The position numbers were made by a program, and so were the translations under genes. A stretch of 64,000 nucleotides of DNA from positions 372,001-436,000 of the forward strand of contig NZ_JBMMUF010000001.1 of the NCBI RefSeq assembly GCF_049257235.1, written 5' to 3'. The notes beneath the pieces were generated by a model that saw only the letters and a list, made by a program, of their open reading frames with translations, did not search any database and was not told the origin of the DNA. Positions 37,184 through 46,900 of the stretch are shown one piece after another (positions within the stretch are counted from its first letter, which is position 1; every line of letters starts with the position of its first letter). Origin of the DNA: Pseudoalteromonas sp049257235. Its GTDB lineage: Bacteria > Pseudomonadota > Gammaproteobacteria > Enterobacterales > Alteromonadaceae.

Positions 37184-38275
37184 TTACCAATCTAAATCGA
37201 CCCCTTCACTTAAGTGAAGATCATCTTCTAGTTCTGCCAGTTCGGCATCTGAATCGAGCTTTTTGCCGCCTTTAGTGAAGACATGCAGCTCTGATTTGAC
37301 CGACTCAGGGCGTTTAATTTTTTCTCTAATTTGCAGTGCAACCATATCGCGTGAGCGTCCCATCTTCGCTCGGAATGTGGGCAACTCTTCAACAAATACA
37401 GTTATGTGCTCTGGCATTTCCACTGGGATAACATCACCCGCTTTGAGCTCCATGACTTGCTCCAGTGACAGCTCAACGTCGAGTAAACGCGTTGACAACT
37501 CCACTTCCACATCCATGATTTCATCACGCAGCGCTTTAGACCAACGCAAGTCGGTGTCTTCAGTATCTGATTGCACACCTGCGTCAAGCAATTCACGGAT
37601 AGGTTCAAGCATCGAATACGGCAAGGCAATGTGGAAATCGCCACCGCCACCGTCTAGCTCAATATGGAACGAGCTAATTACCACGACTTCGGTCGGGCTT
37701 ACGATGTTTGCCATCGCTGGGTTTACTTCTGAATCTAGGTATTCAAAAGACACATCCATAACCGGGGCCCATGCTTCTTTGTAATCTTCAAAGATTATTT
37801 TCAACAGCATTTGCACGATACGACGCTCAGTCGGCGTAAATTCACGGCCTTCGATTTTGGCGTGATAACGACCATCACCACCAAAAAAGTTATCCACTAA
37901 GATAAAAACTAAACGCGCTTCCATGGTGATAAGCCCGGTGCCCTTAAGAGGACGAAAACGCACCATGTTCAAACTGGTTGGTACAAATAAGGTGTGGATA
38001 TATTCACCGAATTTGATCATTTGCACGCCATTAATCGACACTTCAGCAGTGCGGCGCATCATGTTGAACAAACTGATACGCATGTGCCGTGCAAAACGCT
38101 CGTTAACAATCTCAAGGGTTGGCATACGACCGCGCACAATGCGGTCTTGCGAAGAGAAGTCATATTGCAGAGCGTTCTCACCAGAACCGCCGCCTTCGCT
38201 AACATCTTCTTCTTCGACTTCATCTACACCGTGTAAGAGGGCATCGATTTCGTCTTGAGATAATAAGTCACTCAC
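37184..38275 (-). CDS. fliM: Flagellar switch protein FliM
   Basis: The 363-residue protein has the N-terminal CheY-P-binding peptide (MSDLLSQDEIDALLHGV), a central CheC-like domain with GGxG-type segment (FGGDGRYHAKIEGREFTPTE), and a C-terminal SpoA domain. It receives CheY-P and controls rotation direction. Confidence 0.97.
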   Translation of the reverse strand: MSDLLSQDEIDALLHGVDEVEEEDVSEGGGSGENALQYDFSSQDRIVRGRMPTLEIVNERFARHMRISLFNMMRRTAEVSINGVQMIKFGEYIHTLFVPTSLNMVRFRPLKGTGLITMEARLVFILVDNFFGGDGRYHAKIEGREFTPTERRIVQMLLKIIFEDYKEAWAPVMDVSFEYLDSEVNPAMANIVSPTEVVVISSFHIELDGGGGDFHIALPYSMLEPIRELLDAGVQSDTEDTDLRWSKALRDEIMDVEVELSTRLLDVELSLEQVMELKAGDVIPVEMPEHITVFVEELPTFRAKMGRSRDMVALQIREKIKRPESVKSELHVFTKGGKKLDSDAELAELEDDLHLSEGVDLDW

Positions 38276-38286
38276 GCTTCACCTCG

Positions 38287-38814
38287 TTACTGCATTACAA
38301 AGCCGGTAAACAGAACTCGCTCAACTACTTTTGAGTTCTCTACGCCTTCTAATGCTTCTTGAACCTTTGTCACGGCCTTATCACGCAATGACTCTTTGCC
38401 TGCAGCAGTACTTAGCTCATCGGCATTGGTGCCAGCAAACACACTCAGTAAGGTACTTTCAATTAACGGAATGTGCTTTTTAGCCGCTTCCTCATTACCT
38501 TCGCCGCGAACAAGTAATTGCACTTTGATTTGCACCACGCGGTCACGCGCGGCTCCTGGCACGTTAAATACAAACGGCCTTGGCATCGCAACATACAGCG
38601 CACTGCCTAGGTCAGCTGAGGCCACAGGCCCTTGCCCACCTGTCGCACCCGCTTCTTGGTCTAAGGTTGCAGGAACAGGCTCATCTCCGCCAGCAAACAT
38701 AAAATAGCCACCAGCACCGGCCACCAACAACACCACAACGGCAATAATGATAATGAGCTTTTTCTTAGAACCACCTTCTTCAATTTGAAGATCGGCTTTA
38801 TTGTCTTCGGCCAT
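38287..38814 (-). CDS. fliL: Flagellar basal body protein FliL
   Basis: The protein is 175 residues from the ATG at 38814. A short cytoplasmic tail, one helix (about 20-42) and a periplasmic domain (about 75-175) typical of FliL, which rings the stator. GAGG 6 nt upstream supports this ATG over the one four codons upstream, whose own codons form that site. Confidence 0.95.
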   Translation of the reverse strand: MAEDNKADLQIEEGGSKKKLIIIIAVVVLLVAGAGGYFMFAGGDEPVPATLDQEAGATGGQGPVASADLGSALYVAMPRPFVFNVPGAARDRVVQIKVQLLVRGEGNEEAAKKHIPLIESTLLSVFAGTNADELSTAAGKESLRDKAVTKVQEALEGVENSKVVERVLFTGFVMQ

Positions 38815-38861
38815 GGGCTGCCTCAAATAAACGTATTTAAAATGTATAATAGCAATAGTTA

Positions 38862-40898
38862 TTAAGCATAGAAATCAATTCCTTGCTCAGACTGGGCGTT
38901 TTTCCCAGGCATTACAGATGGGCTTTCTTCATTGCTTATTTCTTCGTCTAATGCGCCCTGTTGTGTCCCTGCAAATTGCGACTGTTCATCTTGCTCACCT
39001 GCGCCGCTAGAGTGTTGCTCAACATTGGTATCACCGAGTGCCAATCCTTGCTGCGCCAATAACTCACGTAAACGTGGCAGCGATTGTTCTAGGGCGTCTT
39101 TGGCTTGCTGGCTTTGCACTACGAAATTAACGTGCGCTTGTTCGCCTTCACTTCGCACTCGCACTTGCATGCTACCTAATTCTGGAGGGTCTAAACGAAT
39201 GTGCGCTTCTTGATTATTCATATTGAGCATCATGTTGACGCGCTGATGAAGTGCGATAGCCGCATCACTTTTAGAAATATTAATAGCCTGTAATAGCGCT
39301 GAATCCAATGGCGCACTGTGTTTTTGTACTGCACTCATACTTTGAGCCGAAGCTTGATTCACACTGTGTTGCTGTTGCCAACGCGCAAAGTCTGTTTCAA
39401 TCGCATCACTGACAGTCGTTTGCCCTTGCCCCAACACTTGGCTTACCAGCGCTTGTGCCAGTTGCTGAACTTTAGAGCCAACAGATGCGTGCTCTTTTTG
39501 GCTCAATTGCTCTGCAACATCCTCTAATTGCATATCAATCGTCGATTGCGACACCTTGTCTGATCCCACATTGATATTGTGCAGCGCTTGCTCTTTAGTT
39601 ACCGCGGCACCACTGACCACGCTCCCTTGATTGGACGTAATTTTTTGCTCACCTAATGCACTGACCAAACGCTCATTAATACTCTGCGCTTGGGTACTTT
39701 CTAACTTTTCAGAGCGGGCAAATACATTTGCAGGTGCCTCTGATTTAGACGCCTGATCTTTTTGCACCTGCTGCAATTGTGCCGCTAAATGCTCAGCCGA
39801 TGATACTTTAGTTTGAGTCTTTGCATTGTCAGTTACCTGACCTTTTATATCACTGGCAATGGTGCTGATACGCTCGCCAAGCTTTGCCTCTGCGCCTTCG
39901 GTGGTTTGTGCCTTTGCCGCAGCAATCGCTTCCACCTTCGCTTGTGCTTCTGATTTGGCTGAAACAGGAAGTTCGCCCTTCGCTGTTGCAGACACATCAC
40001 CTATGTGTTGGCCTTGAGCCTTAACAGCACCTAATGCCACGTCAGCAAAAGCCTTTTTATCACCGCTTTGCATCTGCTGCTCGATTGCCTCACCCTGCTC
40101 TAAATGCATAGCTTGGGGGAGCACCTCTGGCGAAGCCTTTGGGAATGCTGCTTTGGCGTCTCCTTGAGCGATCATTGCCTGCAGGTGCTGACTTAGCTGC
40201 GTTAACAGCTTAGCGTCAACCCCTTGAGCTTGACCTTGCTGTTGAATCAATACGTTAAGTTGCTCAAGCTGTTTTGGTGTGAGCTCGGCCAGTGCACTTT
40301 CTAGCTCGACAGGCAAAGTCATGATTGGCCCTGGTGTGATTGGCATATGCGCATAGTCACCCACCAACAGTTGATTCACTTCTTTTGCCACCGGCTTTAG
40401 CTCTGCACTGACATTGAGCTGGGCAAAAATTTGCTGATAAAAATCATCATTGCTAAGCAGGATGTCATCACTCAGCTGTTCCGTTTGCTCATTGGCAATG
40501 GAGATATCCTCACCTTGCACTTGCGTTTCAAGTGACTGTGATGCAATGTTTTTTGCACCAGTGACCTCATCTAGTTCAGCCACAGCGTTGGCCTGCGCAT
40601 CATGCTCTTGAGACTGATCTGATGTTACTTCTTGAGCATTTTCTTGGGGATGCACTTTGGCATCTAGCGGCTTATGTTCGGGCTCTTTTCTAAACGAAGG
40701 GTCCACGGCTTTTAATTCATTTGCAGATTGGTCGTTAGCGCGCACAGCCGCTTTTTGCGATTGCTCTTGAACGCTGGCCTGCGCTTGGCCATAAGCGTCT
40801 GCAAAATCTGCACTGCTGCCACTTTGAGCTTCGCTAGGTGCAGCTTCACTGCCTTGCACAAGGGTATTGAGCGGTAACGCTGATTCTATGTATGACAT
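38862..40898 (-). CDS. fliK: Flagellar hook-length control protein FliK
   Basis: The protein is 678 residues from ATG 40898. The long, low-complexity N-terminal part is rich in Gln, Ala, Ser and Lys. The C-terminal Flg_hook domain (about 555-640) carries IRLDPPELGSMQVRVRSEG and VVQSQQAKDALEQSLPRLRE, the segment that acts on FlhB. The frame extends upstream only through a TTG at 40925; the ATG is preferred. It lies between fliJ and fliL, the standard place. Confidence 0.95.
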   Translation of the reverse strand: MSYIESALPLNTLVQGSEAAPSEAQSGSSADFADAYGQAQASVQEQSQKAAVRANDQSANELKAVDPSFRKEPEHKPLDAKVHPQENAQEVTSDQSQEHDAQANAVAELDEVTGAKNIASQSLETQVQGEDISIANEQTEQLSDDILLSNDDFYQQIFAQLNVSAELKPVAKEVNQLLVGDYAHMPITPGPIMTLPVELESALAELTPKQLEQLNVLIQQQGQAQGVDAKLLTQLSQHLQAMIAQGDAKAAFPKASPEVLPQAMHLEQGEAIEQQMQSGDKKAFADVALGAVKAQGQHIGDVSATAKGELPVSAKSEAQAKVEAIAAAKAQTTEGAEAKLGERISTIASDIKGQVTDNAKTQTKVSSAEHLAAQLQQVQKDQASKSEAPANVFARSEKLESTQAQSINERLVSALGEQKITSNQGSVVSGAAVTKEQALHNINVGSDKVSQSTIDMQLEDVAEQLSQKEHASVGSKVQQLAQALVSQVLGQGQTTVSDAIETDFARWQQQHSVNQASAQSMSAVQKHSAPLDSALLQAINISKSDAAIALHQRVNMMLNMNNQEAHIRLDPPELGSMQVRVRSEGEQAHVNFVVQSQQAKDALEQSLPRLRELLAQQGLALGDTNVEQHSSGAGEQDEQSQFAGTQQGALDEEISNEESPSVMPGKNAQSEQGIDFYA

Positions 40899-40975
40899 GT
40901 GATGAAACCCTTTTAAAAGGGGCAAAGCGCTGCCGCTTTACCGCCAAAATCACTTATTACTCACAGGGTAGCAAG

Positions 40976-41428
40976 TTACGTACCAGTGTTTTGTGCAGCC
41001 CGCCGTGCGAAAAACTGGTTAGTAGCAAATTCATCCAACATTTTCTGCTCGGCCTTAGCCATTTGTATTTGTTTTTTAAGAGCTTGCTTCTCAATTAACT
41101 TGGCGACTGCCTCGGTACGAATGCGCTGTTGTTGCCACTGGCTTTGGCGCTGTTCAGCCACTCTTTTCGCTGTGTCTACAACCTGAGTTTGCTGCTCAAT
41201 AGCTTGGTCAATTTTACTGATGAAGTTTTGATAGTGACTAAACCCTGCACTAGATAAGCCAGTTTGAGCCTTAGTCATCAATTGCTGCATGTATTCACCA
41301 CGGAATTGATTCAAACCCGTGAGCTTTTGCTGATGCATACGCTGATACTGCTGTGCGGCCAAAAAGTCAGCGCGTAGCTTTTCCTCTTTATCACTTTCTA
41401 ACTTGTGTAACACACTGAGTTTAGCCAC
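40976..41428 (-). CDS. fliJ: Flagellar export chaperone FliJ
   Basis: The 150-residue protein is almost wholly coiled coil (Gln, Lys, Arg and Glu rich), as FliJ, the stalk-like partner of the FliI ATPase. It overlaps fliI by 8 nt. Confidence 0.93.
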   Translation of the reverse strand: MAKLSVLHKLESDKEEKLRADFLAAQQYQRMHQQKLTGLNQFRGEYMQQLMTKAQTGLSSAGFSHYQNFISKIDQAIEQQTQVVDTAKRVAEQRQSQWQQQRIRTEAVAKLIEKQALKKQIQMAKAEQKMLDEFATNQFFARRAAQNTGT

Positions 41429-42758
41429 GGTTGCCTCCTTGGCCGAATAAGATAGCCAACGAGTTCAGACACTCATCATATGGCACCACATCTTTCATAC
41501 CTTGACGCAAAAATTGATTGATCATGGGCATCATATCAATAGCTTGGTCGAGCACTTGGTCGGTACCTTTTTGATACGCACCCAACGTGATCATGTCTTT
41601 GTTTTCTGAATACAGTGCCATCACCTGTTTGAGTAAACGCGCTTGCTGCATATGTTGTTCAGACACAACTTGCGGCATCACACGACTTATCGACTTTTCC
41701 ACGTCAATCGCCGGGTAATGACCACTGTCTGCAAGCTCACGAGAGAGTACAATATGACCATCCAAAATGGCACGCGCGGCATCAGCGATGGGGTCTTGTA
41801 AATCATCCCCTTCAGAGAGGACGGTAAAGAATGCGGTGATCGCACCTTGGCCTTCGCCGCCATTACCTGCGCGCTCAATTAACGCTGGCAGTTTAGCAAA
41901 GACAGAAGGTGGATAACCCTTGGTTGCTGGCGGCTCACCTACCGCTAGCGCAATCTCACGCTGGGCCATGGCATAACGTGTCACTGAGTCTAAAAGGAGC
42001 AACACATTCAACCCTTGGTCTCGAAAATACTCAGCGATTGTCACGGCGCTTTCACACCCTTTTAAACGCATTAGTGGTGAGGCATCCGCAGGAGCAGCAA
42101 CCACCACCGAGCGAGCGCGCCCGTCATCTCCCAAAATCTCTTCAATAAACTCTTTTACTTCGCGACCACGTTCGCCAACAAGGCCAACCACAATCACATC
42201 AGCGGCACTGCCGCGTGTCATCATGCCAAGTAACACCGACTTACCGACACCACTACCTGCAAACAAGCCCATGCGCTGGCCCTGACCCACTGTGATCACT
42301 GAGTTAATGGCTCTGACGCCCACATCCATGGGCTGACTTATAGGTCTTCTCGCGAGCGGGTTAATATTGTGCTGAGCAAAACGCACATAGTTTTGTGTAC
42401 GCAACGGGCCAAGACCATCCAAAGGTCGACCCAAGCCATCAACTACACGGCCAAGCAAGCTCATTCCCACTGGTAAACCAGGTTGTTTAGCTTGAGGTAT
42501 AACGCGCGCGCCAGGCAGCACCCCTGAGATTCTATCGTTGGGCATTAGATATAAAATATCATCATTAAAACCAACAACTTCAGCCTCGACCATACCTTGA
42601 TTAGTTTCCACTAGGCATTGGCTGCCTATGGGGGCATGTAGGCCCTTGGCTTCGAGGGTTAAACCAACCACGCGGGTTAAGCTCCCCGCCACTGCTACTG
42701 GGGGTTGGTGAATGTATTGGCGCTTACTTTGTAGGCGTTCTAACAAGGAAGTTGACAT
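41421..42758 (-). CDS. fliI: Flagellar export ATPase FliI
   Basis: The 445-residue F1-beta-like ATPase has Walker A GLFAGSGVGKSVLLG, then GLVGERGREVKEFIEE, Walker B VLLLLDSVTRYA and the DDLQDPIADAARAILDGHIVLSR segment. It energises export. Starts 3 nt after fliH. Confidence 0.97.
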   Translation of the reverse strand: MSTSLLERLQSKRQYIHQPPVAVAGSLTRVVGLTLEAKGLHAPIGSQCLVETNQGMVEAEVVGFNDDILYLMPNDRISGVLPGARVIPQAKQPGLPVGMSLLGRVVDGLGRPLDGLGPLRTQNYVRFAQHNINPLARRPISQPMDVGVRAINSVITVGQGQRMGLFAGSGVGKSVLLGMMTRGSAADVIVVGLVGERGREVKEFIEEILGDDGRARSVVVAAPADASPLMRLKGCESAVTIAEYFRDQGLNVLLLLDSVTRYAMAQREIALAVGEPPATKGYPPSVFAKLPALIERAGNGGEGQGAITAFFTVLSEGDDLQDPIADAARAILDGHIVLSRELADSGHYPAIDVEKSISRVMPQVVSEQHMQQARLLKQVMALYSENKDMITLGAYQKGTDQVLDQAIDMMPMINQFLRQGMKDVVPYDECLNSLAILFGQGGNRG

Positions 42759-42761
42759 GGC

Positions 42762-43619
42762 TTACTCCTTGTCCTTCACATGCACACCGGCATCTTGCAA
42801 GAAGTTATCAATAACTTGGTTGATACGCCCCGCCAGGGCCATATCAATTGATGAGCGCTGTTGTTTGATGTGACACCCACCACGTTCCATTGTTGGTTCA
42901 CTCAATAGTTGCCAATGACGGTTAGCAAGTGCTTGCTCATCAAAGTGACGTTGCACTAATTCTAAGTCCTCAGGATGCAGGTAAATTTGGCATTGTGCAT
43001 CGTTACTCGGCAACGCATCCGTTGCTGCTTTAAGCGCTGCTAAAATGGTCTCAGGATGAGTCTTGATTTCATTCAAGGTAATGGCTTTTGCCAACTCAGT
43101 TGCGAGCAAAATAACTTCGCTTTCAACTTGCTGATCAAGGTGTTTAACCGGCTCATCAAGGGCTTCTAACAGGGCCTTTAAGGTTGCCAGTTGCTCGTCA
43201 ATTAAAGGCTTAGCTTCTTGTAGCCCTTGCTCTTTTCCTTGATTAATACCTTCTTTGTAGCCTGCTTCTTTGCCTTCACTTACGCCTTTTTCAAAGCCAT
43301 CGATGTAACCTTGTTCGTTGCCCTGTTTGAGGCCCTCTTCATAGGCATCTTGGCGAATTTGTTCAAGCTCTTCCATAGTGAGCTTAGGCAAGTCTGGCTC
43401 TTGAGGTGTTTGCACCTCAACCTCATCACCGTGATGCGCGTCATCCTCGAGCACATGTTTTTTGTACAACTCTTCTAGTGGTGTACCAAACGCAGTGGAA
43501 CGGCCTTTTAGCGCCTCAACTTTCGCTGTGACCTCAGGTATGGACCAGTTCTGTAACAACTCTTGTGCTGCTTCACTGGCATCCAATTTTCTTCCACGGT
43601 GCAATTTGATGTCGCTCAT
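42762..43619 (-). CDS. fliH: Flagellar ATPase regulator FliH
   Basis: The 285-residue protein has a charged N-terminal part and a Gly-rich repeat helix (about 100-150; GNEQGYIDGFEKGVSEGKEAGY, runs of GxxxG) characteristic of FliH. A C-terminal E-subunit-like domain follows. It inhibits FliI and tethers it to the C-ring. Confidence 0.95.
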   Translation of the reverse strand: MSDIKLHRGRKLDASEAAQELLQNWSIPEVTAKVEALKGRSTAFGTPLEELYKKHVLEDDAHHGDEVEVQTPQEPDLPKLTMEELEQIRQDAYEEGLKQGNEQGYIDGFEKGVSEGKEAGYKEGINQGKEQGLQEAKPLIDEQLATLKALLEALDEPVKHLDQQVESEVILLATELAKAITLNEIKTHPETILAALKAATDALPSNDAQCQIYLHPEDLELVQRHFDEQALANRHWQLLSEPTMERGGCHIKQQRSSIDMALAGRINQVIDNFLQDAGVHVKDKE

Positions 43620-43622
43620 GGC

Positions 43623-44660
43623 TTATAAGAACTCCTCACCACCACCACTGCCAAGCATGATTTCACCTGAATCTGCAAGACGACGTGCTGTAGACAAAAT
43701 TTCTTTCTGTGCCGCTTCAACTTCACTGACACGCACAGGACCCATGGCTTCAAGGTCATCACGCAACATTTCTGCAGCGCGTTTAGACATGTTGCTGAGG
43801 ATCTTATCTTTAAGACCATCGTCTGCGCCTTTAATTGCACGCATCAAGACATCTTGTTGCACTTCACGCAAGATTGCTTGAATACCACGGTCGTCGACAT
43901 CCATTAAGTTCTCGAATACGAACATCAAGTCTTGGATTTGTTGCGACATTTCTTCGTCGTGTTCGCGGATTGAATCCATCAACTGACCTTCGATATTGGT
44001 ATCGAGGTAGTTCATGATATCTGCTGCCGCTTTGAGACCACCCATCTTCGCCGCTTGCGCACCTGCTTGACCTGCGAACTGTTTCTCCATGATTTCGTTT
44101 AGCTCTTGCAATGCTGCTGGCTGCACTTCTTCTAAGTTGGCAATACGCATGGTCAAATCAAGGCGTACTTTCTCTGAGAATTGTGCCAAGATTTCGGCGC
44201 TTTGCTCTGGCTCGAGGTACGACAACACGATAGTTTGAATCTGAGGGTGCTCATTACGAATAATGTTCGCAACTTGCTTCGAGTCCATCCATTTTAATGA
44301 GTCCAGACCTTTGGCACCTGAACCCATCACGATTTGGTCAATTAAGCTTGCCGCTTTGTCTTCACCAAGAGCCGCGGTTAGCGCCTTCTTAATGAAATCT
44401 TCTGACTGGAAGCCAATCGTACTAAATTGCTGAATTTGTTCAATAAACAAGTTGTGTACTGCGCTGATCTTAGCCTGACTCAAATCAGTCAGTGAGGCCA
44501 TGGTCATACCCACACGTTGCACTTGCTTTGGCTCTAAGTGCTTGAGTATTTGTGCTGCATCTTCTTCAGATAAGCTCAGTAGTAATATGGCGGCTTTCTC
44601 AACCCCATCAAGCTTATCGACATCGAATTTTGTGCTAATTGTCTCTTGTTCTTCAGTCAT
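43623..44660 (-). CDS. fliG: Flagellar switch protein FliG
   Basis: The 345-residue protein has three FliG domains. The C-terminal domain carries the torque-helix charges (MFVFENLMDVDDRGIQAILREVQQDVLMRAIKGAD). The N-terminal domain binds FliF. It overlaps fliF by 8 nt. Confidence 0.97.
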   Translation of the reverse strand: MTEEQETISTKFDVDKLDGVEKAAILLLSLSEEDAAQILKHLEPKQVQRVGMTMASLTDLSQAKISAVHNLFIEQIQQFSTIGFQSEDFIKKALTAALGEDKAASLIDQIVMGSGAKGLDSLKWMDSKQVANIIRNEHPQIQTIVLSYLEPEQSAEILAQFSEKVRLDLTMRIANLEEVQPAALQELNEIMEKQFAGQAGAQAAKMGGLKAAADIMNYLDTNIEGQLMDSIREHDEEMSQQIQDLMFVFENLMDVDDRGIQAILREVQQDVLMRAIKGADDGLKDKILSNMSKRAAEMLRDDLEAMGPVRVSEVEAAQKEILSTARRLADSGEIMLGSGGGEEFL

Positions 44661-46371
44661 CTTCGCTCAACCATGCTTTAACTACTTGTGAGGATAATTC
44701 TGGCTCATTTGCCACCAATGCGCGAACCGCTTTGAGTAAGTCTTCATCACCATGCAAATCTGGAAGTTGCAATGTGCCATCTGGGGAGAAGCCCACTGAC
44801 GACTCATCAAAGTTGGTGTTAAGCATATCCAGTGTGGCATCACCAATATCAACACCTGAGGTCAATGATTCTTCGTCATAAGCTTCAAGCGTATCATCAG
44901 GGTTGATAAGACGTTTAAGCATTGGGCGCACTACCGCAACAATCAGTACGATGATTACTAAGAAGCCTAACGCCATACGGACATATTTTTGGAACCAGTT
45001 TTGCTCCCAAATCGGCAATTCAGCAATTTGGGTTACATCTTCACGGACAAACGGTACGCTCACAACTTCAAGCGCATCACCGCGTTGCAAATCAAAACCC
45101 ACCCCGCCTTGGAGTAAACGGCGAATATTATTCAATTCTTGCTCAGTGCGTGGCGCAGCCACATTTTGACCGTCAGCGCCTTGAGTTTGCGTATAATCAA
45201 CCGCCACTGACACACTGATACGACGGATCACACCGGTTTGCTTACGCTTGTGCGAAATCGTGGTGTCGAGTTCATAGTTGCGCGTTGCCTCTTTGTGGTT
45301 ACGCGAAGGCGTTGTAGTTTGCGCATTTTGTTCGCCCACCGCATTTTCAGGGATGTTTGAATTAACCGGTGGCTGGTTAGTCAATGCGCCTGGAATGCCC
45401 ACAGCTAAACCACCAATATTATTTTCTTCGAGGGTTGTCTCGCTACGTACCGCTGGCAAATCTGGATTGAAGCGCTTTTGTGTTTCTTCAACAGCGCTGA
45501 AGTCCATCACCAAATCAACTTGTGCGGTGTAGTTACCTAGGCCAACCACTGGGATCATGATGCTGTCGATTTTTTCAATATATTCTTGCTCGCGCTGGCG
45601 CTCAATTTCATATTCTTTGCGTGAGCGAGCAGACAGTGAGTCTTGCGAACCTGAGTTAAGTAAACGCCCATTTTGGTCGGTTACGGTAACGCGTGAAGGC
45701 GATAATCCTTGCACTGCAGAAGCGACAATATCAACTACCGAATCAACTTCTTCACCATTAAGATTACGGCCACGTTTAAGCGTTACCACAACCGTTGCAG
45801 AAGGCTTTTTCTCGATACGCGCAAATACGTTTTCTTTAGGGATAGCAAGCAACACTTTGGCACGGGTGATCTTGTTTAGCTCTTCAATCGTACGCGCAAG
45901 TTGCTGCTCACGAGAATGCTTGAGGCGCTCACGCTCTAAGCGCTGTGACACACCAAAACCCATGTCTTGCATGAGAATATCCGTGCCTGAGTCTGGACCC
46001 TGCGTTAACCCTTCACGGGTCATTGACAGTTTAATATCTTGGTACGCATCATCTGGCACCATTACGATATTGCCATCTAGCTCGTAATCAATTTTTTGTG
46101 CATCAAGAAAATCAAGCGTTTGAATGAGCTCTTCGGTTGGCATCTTGCCGAGCGGGCGCATATCAGGTTGGCGCGCCCAAATGATAATGAAGATTGCAAT
46201 AGCCACACAAATAGCCAAAGCAATAATTAAGGTCACCTGACGCAGCATATCGATACCGCTCATTGCGCCAAGGTATCCTGACTTTTGCTCCGAATGATTG
46301 TCGTTGCCGGGACTTAAATCGACACCGCCATCCGCCAGAGCGAGATCAGTTGATTGGTTTGCTTGCGCCAC
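44653..46371 (-). CDS. fliF: Flagellar MS-ring protein FliF
   Basis: The 572-residue protein has two membrane helices (about 45-65 and 470-490) flanking ring-building motifs (PDMRPLGKMPTEELIQTLDFL; KITRAKVLLAIPKENVFAR). The C-terminal FliG-binding peptide is VVKAWLSEDD. It forms the MS ring on which the C-ring assembles. Confidence 0.97.
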   Translation of the reverse strand: MAQANQSTDLALADGGVDLSPGNDNHSEQKSGYLGAMSGIDMLRQVTLIIALAICVAIAIFIIIWARQPDMRPLGKMPTEELIQTLDFLDAQKIDYELDGNIVMVPDDAYQDIKLSMTREGLTQGPDSGTDILMQDMGFGVSQRLERERLKHSREQQLARTIEELNKITRAKVLLAIPKENVFARIEKKPSATVVVTLKRGRNLNGEEVDSVVDIVASAVQGLSPSRVTVTDQNGRLLNSGSQDSLSARSRKEYEIERQREQEYIEKIDSIMIPVVGLGNYTAQVDLVMDFSAVEETQKRFNPDLPAVRSETTLEENNIGGLAVGIPGALTNQPPVNSNIPENAVGEQNAQTTTPSRNHKEATRNYELDTTISHKRKQTGVIRRISVSVAVDYTQTQGADGQNVAAPRTEQELNNIRRLLQGGVGFDLQRGDALEVVSVPFVREDVTQIAELPIWEQNWFQKYVRMALGFLVIIVLIVAVVRPMLKRLINPDDTLEAYDEESLTSGVDIGDATLDMLNTNFDESSVGFSPDGTLQLPDLHGDEDLLKAVRALVANEPELSSQVVKAWLSEDD

Positions 46372-46390
46372 GACTTTTCTCCACTATCCG

Positions 46391-46720
46391 TTAAACAGGC
46401 ATATTCATAATGTCTTTGTAGGCTTCAACCAGCTTGTTACGCACTTGCACGGTTGCCTCAAAGGCCACTGATGATTTTTGTGATGCAATCATTGCTTCAG
46501 CTAACGACACACGGCGATCACCCATTTCCACAGCCGTTACTTTCGCTTTGGCGTCTTTTTGTAGACCATTGACTGTATCAATTGCGTTGCTTAGGAGTTC
46601 GCCAAACTGTGCCGACGACGTAGTTGTTTGTGGCACGACTTGCTTGAGAGGGTTTCTTGCTTGTGCTTCTTGAGTCAGCATTTGCATTTCTTGGAACAAT
46701 GAATTGGCTTCAACTTTCAT
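46391..46720 (-). CDS. fliE: Flagellar rod-MS-ring junction protein FliE
   Basis: The 109-residue protein has the FliE core (FGELLSNAIDTVNGLQKDAK) and ends KLVEAYKDIMNMPV. An upstream GTG at 46732 would add four residues; the ATG is preferred by the usual MKVEANSLF start. It opens the fliE-flhB operon, 30 nt downstream of the predicted sigma-54 start site. Confidence 0.94.
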   Translation of the reverse strand: MKVEANSLFQEMQMLTQEAQARNPLKQVVPQTTTSSAQFGELLSNAIDTVNGLQKDAKAKVTAVEMGDRRVSLAEAMIASQKSSVAFEATVQVRNKLVEAYKDIMNMPV

Positions 46721-46759
46721 TTTGCATATCACAAATTAAATAAAACTTAGTTTATGAAA

Positions 46760-46776
46760 AGCATTAAGCGTGCCAA
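46760..46776 (-). promoter_or_regulatory. Sigma-54 promoter of the fliE operon
   Basis: Minus strand TTGGCACGCTTAATGCT: perfect TTGGCACG -24 box and ATGCT -12 box with GG-N10-GC. By analogy with Vibrio class III genes FlrC (or FlrA) would activate it. Confidence 0.85.
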
Positions 46777-46859
46777 CAATAAAACCAATAAAAACAATGA
46801 TTTGAGCGCTTTTATTTTTGACACTGCTGGCTTTTTGAGCTGGCAGAATTTTGACTGAC

Positions 46860-46888
46860 AAAAAAATGCCCAAACGAGGTTTGGGCAT
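46860..46888 (-). terminator. Rho-independent terminator of flrBC
   Basis: On the minus strand ATGCCCAAAC-CTC-GTTTGGGCAT is followed by a T7 tract, starting 13 nt after the flrC stop. It insulates flrBC from the fliE promoter. Confidence 0.92.
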
Positions 46889-46900
46889 CGTAATGATATT